Shown: positions 38,201 through 43,310 of the stretch, piece by piece
Position numbering within the stretch: the stretch's first letter is position 1
How the letters are laid out: each line of letters begins with the position of its first letter
Assembly (NCBI RefSeq): GCF_027580225.2
Contig: NC_073340.2
Location: 20,034,001 to 20,098,000, forward strand
From: Misgurnus anguillicaudatus
Taxonomy: Eukaryota > Chordata > Actinopteri > Cypriniformes > Cobitidae
Length of the DNA: 64,000 nt
Direction of reading: 5' to 3'
The notes under the pieces: model-generated
Databases searched by the model: none
What the model saw: the letters and a program-made list of their open reading frames with translations, nothing else
What the model was told of the DNA's origin: nothing
Made by a program: the position numbers and the translations under genes

Positions 38201-39812
38201 TTTTATCCAAAGCAATTTACAGAGCAAAAAAAAAAACGCTTCACTGGTGCAATTAAATGCAAAGCGTGTGACCACTGTGCATTTCAGTGGGCTAAATGGA
38301 CGTGCAGAATGACTTTTGCATTGATCCGCTTTTACAAACACAGAGATTCGGATGGCAATTAAATTACCACAAACTTGATGTTTGTCAAAAAACAGTACTT
38401 AACAGTACGGAATCTTTACGCGGGTGATCGGAGAAAAACACTGACATTCGGATGGCAATAAAATCACTTATTATGAAAATACCTTACTTCTCCATGAGAA
38501 ACAAATATCGTTAAGACAACCTCATTAAAGAGATGGGTGACACACGGCGACAATGTCACTGGCGGTGTACACACAGCTTAACTGGGCTACAGGAACACTC
38601 ATGGAGACGTGGAACATAACTGAGTGCTTTGGCCAAAGGCAGTGTACAGTACATCCAGAGGTGCCCTGTAAACAGGAAGTGTGTACCTGGTGCTCTGTGT
38701 GACAGCTGTGTTCAACAGATGTGTGTCCAGCTGGTTCAGGATGTTTAACAGGTTTGTTTTAAGCTATTCTTCTCACTCTGCTCATCCTCTTTTATCTCCA
38801 TCAGTAGGTTCTCTTCTGTCACAGTGGCTGAGATGGAGCCCAGGATCTTTATTATTGGGTCCCTGTTAGCTGAGGGCCACAGTGTACACTTTTATTTACA
38901 ACTGCTCATCACACAAAACATACTTTCACTCTTAATTACTCATCAGGTTTATTCTGAATTTTTTTTAAAATATTTGTTAGCCAAAAGCTTGAGGGAGCAC
39001 ATCGGAACCTAAACGTGACACTATCTGTGACATGCTCAAAAAAATGGATGTCTTGAATTAGTGTAGCCACTGTACTGACTGCAAACGTGCCACTATTTTG
39101 ACATTTTGTTAAATAGGTTCAAATAAATAGTTTTTTGTTAAATATGGTTGCAAATAAAAAACAAACAGTACAGTATTTCTCAGTATGGGAAATAACAAGT
39201 ATTAGGATACTTACCCTCCAAACAGGCCTGAACTTCCTTCATCTTTTTATCTTCAGTCAGTTGCAAAAGAGTGGAGAGATGGTAAAATGTGTACACCGTG
39301 ATGTCAGGTGGGTCGAGATGGAGAAGGGGATGCCCATCCTTATTAAACTCTCTGGACATAACTGATTCACCACTGAAAGAGATACAGTAGCAAAGGATGA
39401 ACAGAAATACTGGCACATTAACAACATGAATAAAAATGGGATCCTTTTAAACATACTGTAGGAATCAACAGATTTAGGACATGAATACATATGAACTGTG
39501 AACTACAAGTAGCATAAAGGTAGCATAATTTTTCTTAAAGTGAACGTGGTCTCCTATCACTGCTGGCATTGAAATGAGTGCAGTATGGTATTACCTGATG
39601 TCATACTCTTCATCGAAATCAGAAGCATTTAGAAATGTTTTCCATTGTAAAGGCTCCGTGAAGACATGCCTGGCTTCCTCTGGGTGTTTAGCGCTGAACT
39701 CCTCCGTGAACAACGCGATTTCACTGAGTATGGCTTCATTCAGCGGAGTAATCTCTAGTTTATCTTCCCTACCACTGACCCACTGAACTGCCCTGGAAAG
39801 TGTAACCCCCAT
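4074..39812 (-). CDS. odad2: odad2 (armc4), outer dynein arm docking complex subunit 2; 13 coding exons, 3' part outside window
   Basis: Subunit of the docking complex that attaches outer dynein arms to doublet microtubules in motile cilia; loss in humans causes primary ciliary dyskinesia (family knowledge). Seen here: exons 39595-39812, 39215-39372, 37222-37326, 34467-34606, 33538-33654, 23619-23836, 22174-22317, 20846-20990, 8365-8511, 8028-8237, 5901-6134, 4396-4506 and 4074-4228, all with GT/AG borders. Phases chain without a break over 2102 nt, giving residues 1-700 plus two bases. Residues 1-415 are the non-ARM N-terminal part, with an acidic stretch in exon 8. Residues 416-700 are Armadillo repeats, recognised by segments such as [66 protein letters not shown] and [10 protein letters not shown], which closely match the human protein. 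About 340 C-terminal residues are missing because the gene continues past position 1. Very confident on identity; individual N-terminal exons are slightly less certain. Confidence 0.95.
4396..4506 (-). CDS. odad2: odad2 coding exon 12, ARM repeat (residues 613-649)
   Basis: 37 codons beginning [20 protein letters not shown] and ending HCASAIFK. The acceptor is TTGGCAG|ATG and the donor TTTAAG|GTACTG. Phase 0 at both ends. Confidence 0.95.
5318..5815. repeat. Interspersed repeat, copy 1 of a pair (other copy 25690-26420)
   Basis: Shares long stretches with 25690-26420: GCTAAAAACAATGTTATTTTGTG, then GATTGGCCAGCTAA, TGTGATTGGCCTGAATACC, and CTTACAGGCTGTGAGT. The open frame it carries is not protein-like. 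Probably a non-autonomous DNA transposon, in the intron between odad2 exons 12 and 11. Family not identified. Confidence 0.6.
5901..6134 (-). CDS. odad2: odad2 coding exon 11, ARM repeats (residues 535-612)
   Basis: 78 codons: VGLLDC, then [28 protein letters not shown] and [15 protein letters not shown]. This is the best-conserved part of the protein in the window. The acceptor is CTGGCAG|GTG and the donor TCTGAG|GTTTGC. Open frames of about 100 codons on the opposite strand here are only shadows of this exon. Confidence 0.97.
6501..6757. mobile_element. Palindromic MITE with CACTGTAAAA-type ends
   Basis: About 100-bp arms pair across a short loop: GCATTAGTTTTAAAACACAT at 6552 with GTGTTTTAAAACTTAAATG near 6694, and TATGCAGTTATGCACTTATA with TATAAGTGCATAACTGCA around 6601-6660. 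The ends read CACTGTAAAA and TTTTATAGTGTG. Similar-ended elements occur at 49784 and 50047. Confidence 0.75.
7795..7926 (+). mobile_element. tRNA-derived SINE
   Basis: Pol III promoter boxes are visible: A-box-like TAGCTCAATCGCTAGAG at 7802 and B-box GGTTCGATCC at 7848. The 3' segment GTAAGTGGCTTTTGATAAAAGCATCTGCCAA is the tail shared by many teleost SINEs and LINEs. Short and degenerate; not a functional tRNA, since the acceptor stems do not pair. Confidence 0.75.
8028..8237 (-). CDS. odad2: odad2 coding exon 10, ARM repeats (residues 465-534)
   Basis: 70 codons beginning [17 protein letters not shown] and including [20 protein letters not shown] and RQHGGIKRL, with the typical Armadillo helix pattern. 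The acceptor is TGGTAG|ATT and the donor AGACTG|GTAAGG. Phase 0 at both ends. Confidence 0.96.
8365..8511 (-). CDS. odad2: odad2 coding exon 9, ARM repeat (residues 416-464)
   Basis: 49 codons starting [17 protein letters not shown] and running through [20 protein letters not shown] to DEIRSK. The acceptor is TTAAACAG|GGGG. The donor AGTAAA|GTAAGT is preferred over a GT eight bases earlier because it fits the protein. Phase 0 at both ends. Confidence 0.96.
8512..10000. other. Intron 8 distal part, mostly unique sequence
   Basis: Non-repetitive as far as I can see. A 138-codon open frame at 9004-9420 shows no domain and no splice logic. The stretch around 9000-9560 is more GC-rich than its surroundings and could be a conserved non-coding element. 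Confidence 0.35.
10219..10333. repeat. Small palindrome, 34-bp arms
   Basis: AAAATAACAGCCTGATGCAA...TTCTGGGAA at 10219 pairs with TTCCCAGAA...TTGCATGAGGCTGTTATTTT ending 10333. Hairpin-type repeat inside the cluster. Confidence 0.75.
11523..11798. mobile_element. TTAA-flanked MITE, 276 bp
   Basis: Perfect ends AGCAACACTATGTAGTTTT and AAAACTACATAGTGTTGCT, each directly flanked by TTAA (11519-11522 and 11799-11802). TTAA duplication is typical of piggyBac-type elements. Its GC-rich core has no coding sequence. Confidence 0.8.
12026..12181 (+). pseudogene. THAP-domain N-terminal fragment, left arm
   Basis: Begins [17 protein letters not shown] and continues RFYKL, KWIAD and W, matching the start of the THAP zinc finger (Cys-X3/4-Cys, then basic and Trp positions) found in P-element-type transposases and host THAP proteins. 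It stops after 51 codons, before the C-X2-H half of the zinc site, so it cannot form the whole domain. Probably a captured or remnant first transposase exon. Confidence 0.65.
12339..12581 (-). pseudogene. THAP-domain N-terminal fragment, right arm
   Basis: Mirror copy starting [17 protein letters not shown], with the same [13 protein letters not shown] and W positions as the left-arm copy. Open for 80 codons but still lacks the C-X2-H half of the zinc site. The two copies differ at several codons, so they have been apart for some time. Confidence 0.65.
13639..15462. repeat. Intron 8 middle: unique sequence plus MITE fragments
   Basis: 13639-14600 shows nothing recognisable. 14639-14900 looks like a MITE with GGTTCACACCAGACGCG at the left and a weaker inverse (CGCATTTGGTGTAC) at the right. 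At 14911, GGGTTGCACACCGGACGCG starts a second, broken copy of another family. 15345-15418 (GAGGGTGAGTAAATCATGG...TATCCATTTAAGC) is the right end of the GGGATAGTT family seen intact at 63724. Confidence 0.5.
15467..15983. mobile_element. TTAA-flanked MITE, copy 1 (second copy at 52018)
   Basis: Ends AGGTCCC and the inverse of AGGTCAT, flanked by TTAA at 15463-15466 and 15984-15987. Shares GTGTTTTTGAAGCTTTGATTG, GGGCTGATGTCTTCCTTGTT and AGCAGGAAGTAGAGGGCTGT with the copy at 52018-52513. A small internal duplication (CTTAGCTTGCCGTTAG, twice) is present only here. Confidence 0.8.
15988..18151. other. Intron 8, mostly unique
   Basis: No exon or clear transposon. Around 17930-18030 there are several GGTACATA/TGGTACC units, a short dispersed repeat, and an (AAC) run near 18087-18100. 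Confidence 0.35.
18152..18963. mobile_element. MITE with long terminal inverted repeats (~75 bp)
   Basis: The left end TTACAGTTTTTTACAGACGCTAGGACACATTTCTCAATACTTAGGTTACTTTTGC-like segment at 18152-18212 is mirrored at 18884-18963. The internal part is AT-rich and non-coding. Confidence 0.75.
18964..20845. other. Intron 8 proximal part
   Basis: AT-rich and mostly unique. At 19650-19690 there is a fragment of the TTGGTTATTTTCAACTCAGCATTGGGTC repeat that recurs at 47430-47530. No exon seen. Confidence 0.35.
20846..20990 (-). CDS. odad2: odad2 coding exon 8, acidic linker to first ARM helix (residues 367-415)
   Basis: The exon encodes an acidic run ([14 protein letters not shown]) followed by [14 protein letters not shown], a hallmark segment of ODAD2 at the start of its Armadillo region. 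The acceptor is GTGCACAG|TAAG and the donor TTAAAG|GTAAAA. It goes from phase 2 to phase 0. A 12.3-kb intron separates it from exon 9. Confidence 0.93.
22174..22317 (-). CDS. odad2: odad2 coding exon 7 (residues 319-366)
   Basis: The acceptor ATTTTTCAG|TAAGG and donor AAAAAT|GTATGT define 144 nt. The joined codon GA|T gives Asp, then [20 protein letters not shown]. Low-complexity, lysine/serine-rich linker; phase 2 at both ends. Confidence 0.8.
22541..23364. repeat. Inverted repeat with ~160-bp arms around a GT microsatellite
   Basis: 22541-22700 (GTTGTTAGTGGATGAAAACATCC ... ACCAAATCTTCACA) is matched in reverse by 23203-23364 (TGTGAAGATTTGGT ... GGATGTTTTCATCCACTAACAAC). The loop holds unique sequence and the (GT)n run. 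Lies between odad2 exons 7 and 6. Confidence 0.8.
23132..23198. repeat. (GT)n microsatellite
   Basis: About 33 uninterrupted GT units, sitting immediately inside the right arm of the surrounding inverted repeat. Confidence 0.97.
23619..23836 (-). CDS. odad2: odad2 coding exon 6 (residues 247-318)
   Basis: A long pyrimidine tract precedes the acceptor TATAAG|GAC. The peptide starts [12 protein letters not shown] and is lysine-rich and probably disordered ([17 protein letters not shown]). The donor is TACGA|GTAAGTG. The 218-nt exon goes from phase 0 to phase 2. Confidence 0.8.
23837..25115. other. Start of intron 5-6 (9.7 kb), unique sequence
   Basis: Non-repetitive AT-rich sequence. A 112-codon frame at 24418-24756 has no recognisable domain and no conserved start context. 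Confidence 0.35.
25116..25620. mobile_element. hAT-like MITE, CAGTGTTGGGG ends
   Basis: CAGTGTTGGGGGTAACGCATTAC at the left is the inverse of GTAATGCATTAC...CCCCAACACTG at the right. The flanks TTAGTACA and ATAGTACA agree at 7 of 8 positions, fitting an 8-bp hAT duplication. The interior is rich in AAGTAAC repeats. A very common teleost repeat type. Confidence 0.8.
25690..26420. repeat. Interspersed repeat, copy 2 (see 5318-5815)
   Basis: The same order of shared blocks as the copy at 5318, but with a ~200-bp insertion or longer middle (about 26000-26220). No intact reading frame. Confidence 0.6.
26421..28481. other. Intron 5-6, unassigned sequence
   Basis: 27300-27480 is comparatively GC-rich. 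Overlapping minus-strand frames at 27928-28347 (139 codons) and 28181-28450 (89 codons) are open, but I recognise no family and see no convincing splice borders. Confidence 0.3.
28486..28852. mobile_element. TTAA-flanked MITE, AGGTGCAGTGTGTA ends
   Basis: The left end AGGTGCAGTGTGTA and right end TACACACTGCACCT are exact inverses, each bordered by TTAA (28482-28485 and 28853-28856). 367 bp, non-coding. Confidence 0.82.
29090..29582. mobile_element. hAT-like MITE with exact 8-bp duplication TTCAAAAC
   Basis: The ends TAGAGCCAGACCGATA and TATCGGTCGGGCTCTA are inverted. TTCAAAAC occurs at 29082-29089 and 29583-29590. The interior is full of ATCGGTATCGG-type motifs. 493 bp. Confidence 0.85.
29600..31110. 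other. Intron 5-6, mostly unique
   Basis: No exon. Near 30855-30920 a diverged TTTAAAGGAATAAATCAGG...TTTTCTCAACCTTATG resembles the left end of the GGGATAGTT family. Confidence 0.35.
31117..32572 (+). mobile_element. Tc1/mariner-like transposon, decayed
   Basis: Long inverted ends: GTGAACCCCTAGGAATAAACTGGTTTTCT at 31134 mirrored at 32532-32560, and AATTCTAGTTTCTTGTGTCTTTTTT mirrored near 32436-32465. A broken transposase lies between. About 1.45 kb, close to the usual Tc1 length. Confidence 0.88.
31512..32360 (+). pseudogene. Tc1-type transposase pseudogene
   Basis: The longest open part (31512-31982) holds the helix-turn-helix region ([20 protein letters not shown]), the basic [13 protein letters not shown] linker and the first catalytic Asp context ([10 protein letters not shown]). 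After that the frame is broken by stops and shifts, although [14 protein letters not shown] and [10 protein letters not shown] can still be found in other frames to about 32360. Cannot encode an active enzyme. Confidence 0.85.
32693..33437. mobile_element. MITE with CTTTCA(C/G)ACA...TTTACCAG ends
   Basis: CTCTTTCACACAGTAATTCTGGTAAATTACC at the left is the imperfect inverse of TAGTAAATTACCAGTAAAGACTGTATGTCTGAAAGGG at the right. Non-coding interior. It ends about 100 bp before odad2 exon 5. Confidence 0.7.
33538..33654 (-). CDS. odad2: odad2 coding exon 5 (residues 208-246)
   Basis: The acceptor GTTTTACAG|AAA and donor GAACAG|GTATTG enclose exactly 39 codons, beginning [16 protein letters not shown] and containing [16 protein letters not shown]. 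Phase 0 at both ends. A 9.7-kb intron follows. Confidence 0.85.
34467..34606 (-). CDS. odad2: odad2 coding exon 4 (residues 161-207)
   Basis: The acceptor CTACAG|ATT and the donor AATGAG|GTGAGT bound a 140-nt exon. The joined codon G|AT gives Asp, then [12 protein letters not shown] and [14 protein letters not shown]. It goes from phase 1 to phase 0. The conserved, non-repetitive sequence contrasts with the flanking intron. Confidence 0.82.
34607..35786. other. odad2 intron between exons 4 and 3, unique part
   Basis: A 129-codon plus-strand frame at 35104-35493 has no family resemblance. No repeat structure seen apart from a short GGCCCTTACAATATTTTAACTGGCCCC duplication near 34720. Confidence 0.35.
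35999..36970. mobile_element. TTAA-flanked foldback element, middle level
   Basis: Ends AGGAACACGCCCA and TGGGTGTGTTCCT, flanked by TTAA at 35995-35998 and 36971-36974. Long arms: TTTAGCTTATTCACCATATTCCCCAGAGTTAGATAAGTCCATACATACC is mirrored at 36899-36950, and CAGCCCCCGCTAGC at 36109 is mirrored near 36850. Confidence 0.82.
36229..36539. mobile_element. Innermost insertion, GTTTCCCA ends
   Basis: Begins ATGTTTCCCATACATTG and ends CCTGTGGGAAACAC. The host reads GATTTGCA just before it and GATTTGTA just after, and the undisturbed opposite arm (near 36741) reads TACAAATC, supporting an ~8-bp duplication. Confidence 0.7.
37222..37326 (-). CDS. odad2: odad2 coding exon 3 (residues 126-160)
   Basis: A 105-nt exon encoding [20 protein letters not shown]. 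Two AG dinucleotides sit at the acceptor (CAGAG). Only the second keeps the frame, joining G|AG to give Glu. The donor is CATCAG|GTTTGC. It starts and ends in phase 1. Confidence 0.78.
37495..38165. mobile_element. Second copy of the GTTTCCC-type MITE, interrupted
   Basis: Starts GGGGTGGTTTCCCGGACAGGGTTTAGATTAATCC. The right end is damaged (GGGATTAGGATAACCGCC). The element at 37564-38027 sits inside it. Confidence 0.65.
37564..38027. mobile_element. hAT-like MITE, CAGTGGCGGC ends, copy 1
   Basis: CAGTGGCGGCCGGTGACTTC and AGTCACCAGCCGCCACTG are inverse ends. Flanks AATTTAAG (37556-37563) and GATTTAAG (38028-38035) agree at 7 of 8 bases. 464 bp. A longer copy is at 57342-58285. Confidence 0.83.
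38170..39214. other. odad2 intron between exons 3 and 2
   Basis: 38178-38222 (GCATTTTGCAGATGATTTTATCCAAAGCAATTTACAG) is the reverse of the SINE/LINE tail seen at 7890. The rest shows no repeat or exon. Confidence 0.45.
39215..39372 (-). CDS. odad2: odad2 coding exon 2 (residues 73-125)
   Basis: The acceptor TTTCAG|TGG and donor GGAGG|GTAAGT are both strong. The joined codon AG|T gives Ser, then GESVMSREF and later [13 protein letters not shown]. The 158-nt exon moves phase 2 to phase 1, as the next exon needs. Confidence 0.85.
39595..39812 (-). CDS. odad2: odad2 coding exon 1 (residues 1-72)
   Basis: The start is the ATG at 39812-39810, preceded by CCGAC and followed by G, a good initiation context. 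The peptide begins [11 protein letters not shown] and continues with [10 protein letters not shown], which matches the conserved N terminus of ODAD2. The open frame extends a few codons upstream but has no earlier ATG. The donor reads CAG|GTAATA, leaving phase 2 (the bases AG). Confidence 0.88.
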
Positions 39813-40015
39813 GTCGGACACAAGATGCTTCTTACGTAACAACTCAGAGAGTTTAACAGTGCTAGTATTAGGTCAAGGCTAGTTAAATAGTTGCATTAAA
39901 AACGATACTAGACGCGAAGATTTTCGTTTATAACGAACTTTTTTAACGGATTTTTTTTAAATGTTAGTAATGATCGTTTTGCTTTTTAACACTCCCTAAC
40001 CGACACTCTCCTCCC

Positions 40016-40023
40016 TTTAAATA
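40016..40023 (-). promoter_or_regulatory. TATA-like box, putative odad2 core promoter
   Basis: The minus strand reads TATTTAAA here, 52 bp downstream of the X-box and about 205 bp upstream of the start codon. If it is used, transcription would start near 39985-39990 and give a 5' UTR of about 175 nt within 39813-39990. This is inferred from spacing only. Confidence 0.35.
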
Positions 40024-40074
40024 TGCTCTCTAGCTTGCTAACTTTGGCCTGACGGTGTTCATGTCAGTTTCTGA

Positions 40075-40088
40075 GTAACCATAGCAAC
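40075..40088. promoter_or_regulatory. RFX X-box in the odad2 promoter
   Basis: The sequence GTAACCATAGCAAC matches the ciliary X-box consensus GTNRCC-N(0-3)-RGYAAC at every position with a 2-bp spacer. It lies 263 bp upstream of the odad2 ATG. RFX factors act with FOXJ1 on motile-cilium genes, so this site probably drives odad2 in multiciliated and node-type cells. I saw no clear FOXJ1 motif beside it. Confidence 0.75.
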
Positions 40089-40235
40089 AAACTGAGGGCT
40101 GGATCCGGTAACTTGGATACAGCCAAACAACGAAAAGCAGAGAGGGACAAAAAGCGTAAGTGAGAAAAACGTTTGGATTTTGTAAAGCAGTTTTTAATTC
40201 TTTATATTCCTTACTTATGGTTATATATAAATATA

Positions 40236-40751
40236 CAGTACAGGCCAAAGGTTTGGACACACCCACTCGTTCTTTATTTATACATTTTTCCATATAACAT
40301 AATAATAATAAACTCATCCAAACGATGGCATAACACAAATGCAACTTTGATAATTATGTTGGTGACTAAAAGCATCCAAAATTAACCAAAACTCTGTTAT
40401 ATTTTATTATTTGAAGTGCAGTCACCATTTGCCTAGAAATTGCTGAACCATATGCATTTCGTTTTTTCAAGAAGCTTCTTAAATGTTCAATTTAGGATGA
40501 ATTTTAAAGAGTATAGAAGGAGTTCATATTTAATCTGGGCTCTTATTGGCTTCTTTTTCTTCAATATTCACGTGTAAGTCATCTATTTCAAAATAATATT
40601 TTAAAATAAAATGTTAGTTTTCTAATAACAAAAATTAATTTGTTTGGCATGGGTATATTTTTATCTACAAAAGTACCTACCTTCAGCTTAAATTATTTTT
40701 AAGATCATAGTACAATTTAGTCAGGTGTGTCCAAACTTTTGGCCTGTAATG
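40236..40751. mobile_element. Non-autonomous Tc1-like element
   Basis: The left end CAGTACAGGCCAAAGGTTTGGACACACC follows TA. The right end GGTGTGTCCAAACTTTTGGCCTGTAATG is its inverse. About 515 bp, AT-rich, no transposase. It lies 150 bp beyond the X-box of odad2. Confidence 0.82.
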
Positions 40752-41514
40752 TCGTAATGTACATATTTTTATTTATTTCCCCCACATTTTAGAATCAAAG
40801 CAAACTATAAAAAGTATAAAAACAAATGTATTTATTTATTATGTTATGACAAAAAATAATTTAAATTTGACATTTAATCAAATTGGGATTTCATCAAGCT
40901 GTATTTTAAACAGTATTGAAGGAGTTTTCATTTATTCTGGACTTTTATTGACTGCCTTTTCTCTACTACTGTACTGTGGGCTGCAAGACAGCCTTATTAT
41001 ACTTTTTTTCTAAAGAATTTTGTCTTTTTTTTTGCTATGCAAACACAAAAATAATTGTAAACATTTAAGCAAAATAATTATCAATAGAAACATTTCAGTC
41101 AGTAGTACAATCATTTAATTAACTATTGTCTGTACACAACACTTATTTATATTATTAGCAACATTGTTATTAAGGTGTCGTTGCCAAAGAAGGTCTAAAA
41201 CAACCTTACATGGGGACTGTATGAATAATGCTTTTACATAATATAATTTGTTTTTTGTTTTTTTGTCTGGGGTTGAAGAATCACACTTTTGAGACCCATT
41301 TGATAAACCACTTCTGTGCTTTGCTGTATGCTTTGGCATAAAATGACAAGCAAGCACAGTAAGACTCAATTTCCTCATTGATCGTATTCATCATACCACC
41401 ACGGAAAAATAAGTTAATTTAACTCTGATAGGTCTCACTCATAAGCTTTCAATTGAACCCAAACTGAACAGGAGCTCCTCATACAGACCCAAGGCCTGGT
41501 GCCAGGTATATTAG

Positions 41515-41557
<43 letters not shown>

Positions 41558-41563
41558 CTCTCT
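41515..41563. repeat. (CT)n microsatellite
   Basis: About 24 CT units with a single interruption (CTCG). Confidence 0.95.
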
Positions 41564-41803
41564 GCTACGTATGTGCCAAACCACACTGATGACCTAGAGG
41601 TTAAAATTACAGAAATGTCCATGCTTTTCCACTTAAACAGTCCTCTTTAGATTTCTGTTAATTAATTAATAATTCTATTTCTTGTTACAAATTCAGACAT
41701 TCATTACAAAGAATATCCCCAGGCATTTAATATTACATGGACATTTACTGTTAAAGCAGAACAAAAACGCTTTCCCTATATATTTAATCAAGTTTATCTA
41801 GTG

Positions 41804-42051
41804 CAGGCCCCCCTTGGGGGCATGAGATGGTGCCAGGGGGCCCCAGTTTTATGACACTTAAATTGATCATAAATTCTGTGTAATAAAAAAACTCGAAAAA
41901 TATAGTTACCAACCAACAGCACTACATTGTATAAAATAATATGTTGTGTTTAAGTCAAATTCTAAGTTTGAGTTTGTTTTATGTCATCAATCTTCTTTGG
42001 GGGAGCCGTGAAGGGGTGCAACCTACACACCAAAAAGTTTGAAAACCACTG
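41804..42051. mobile_element. hAT-like MITE with exact 8-bp duplication ATCTAGTG
   Basis: 248 bp running from CAGGCCCCC to AAAGTTTGAAAACCACTG. ATCTAGTG flanks both sides exactly (41796-41803 and 42052-42059). The left end is diverged from the expected inverse of the right end. Confidence 0.78.
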
Positions 42052-42059
42052 ATCTAGTG

Positions 42060-43145
42060 GTACAATATGAAACATGGGATTTCTGAAGAACTTCCACACA
42101 ATTCACAGGTACAGTAAACATGGCTGAATGTTTAATTCATGTGTGAGTTAATGATTGTACTCTTTCTCAACCAATATTGAACCTATTAAATTGTACAAAA
42201 TATACCTGAAATACATTAATTGACAATTTCTCTCCAACTTTTATTCAATGTGACTTACAGTAATCAGGGTATACATTTCACCGTGCTATACAGTAACTGG
42301 AAAAATTGCTACAGGATGATATCCTTGGTATCCTGGAAAACAGATAATAAACAGGTGATTAGAAGCAAAGAGTTAAGCATCAAAGTCAAACAACGTGATT
42401 GTAAAAAGAAAGGCGTAAAATTAAGAAAAATTAGGGATTTAATGTGTAATCCACGGCACGCTCTCATTAGCAGCACTAATTGGAGATTAAATACATGGAG
42501 GGCAGGCACAATGATTTGGAGTTTCCTTCAAACATAAACACCCACAGCTTGCGGTCAGAAGCACCTGTCATCTCCTCCGATTTTCTCTGCCTTTAAGTCA
42601 GACTCGGCATAATAAACAAAGGCGGCGTCTGGAACGGCCCGGCAGAGATGCTGATTGAGCTTAAGCGGGACCAAACTGCAGGAGATTTACGAGGCGCTGC
42701 TTCGTCTTAAAGCATGTAGGCCGTGATTGCATCCGTCCACAGCTCACTCTCCACTCTCAAAACAGCCCATTAACAAGAAAGAAATCAGGTTCGGGCAGAA
42801 CCACGCACACAAGTTGTGTGGCCGATTAAAGGCACTGATGTAGTCATTGCATCCTGCAGTGCTGTGAAAAAGATCCTCGGTGAATGTTCGAAAGGGCACA
42901 GTTATTCAATTTGTCCAATATTTTGCACAACACATGATAAACTGTACTCTCTAAACCAGTTCACTAGTTTAAAATCCACATGGTTCAAAAATGTAAGGGG
43001 CACGTAGGCATGACAATACTGCTATGATTGCCTATTGATGGAAGTCAATAGTAGTTCAGCAGAGTTAAGTGCAGTTCAACTGCTCAGTTAAACTGCAAAA
43101 ACAGCTACAAGACGTGCAAAATCTCATAAAAGGTCAAATCTAAAG
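42060..43145. other. Intergenic, possible conserved non-coding block at 42540-42830
   Basis: 42540-42830 is GC-rich, non-repetitive and without a useful reading frame, unlike the AT-rich repeat background. 42235-42262 has a scrap of the SINE tail (CAATGTGACTTACAGTAATC). Confidence 0.35.
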
Positions 43146-43310
43146 TACTGTGCAAAACTCTTAAGCCACCATTAGATTTGCTGTTTTTTGCAAAAGTTTA
43201 GTGACCATATATAATTAATTCTTAGCCTCTTTATAAGACTACAACCAGAAATTTGTATGCAGTAAAAACTGCTTTTATTTTTTGCATTTAGTGTGACCCC
43301 CTTTACACTT
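43146..43310. mobile_element. Tc1-like terminal fragment
   Basis: TACTGTGCAAAACTCTTAAGCCACC resembles a Tc1-family end. I found no matching inverted end nearby, so this is a truncated copy and its right limit is approximate. Confidence 0.5.
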
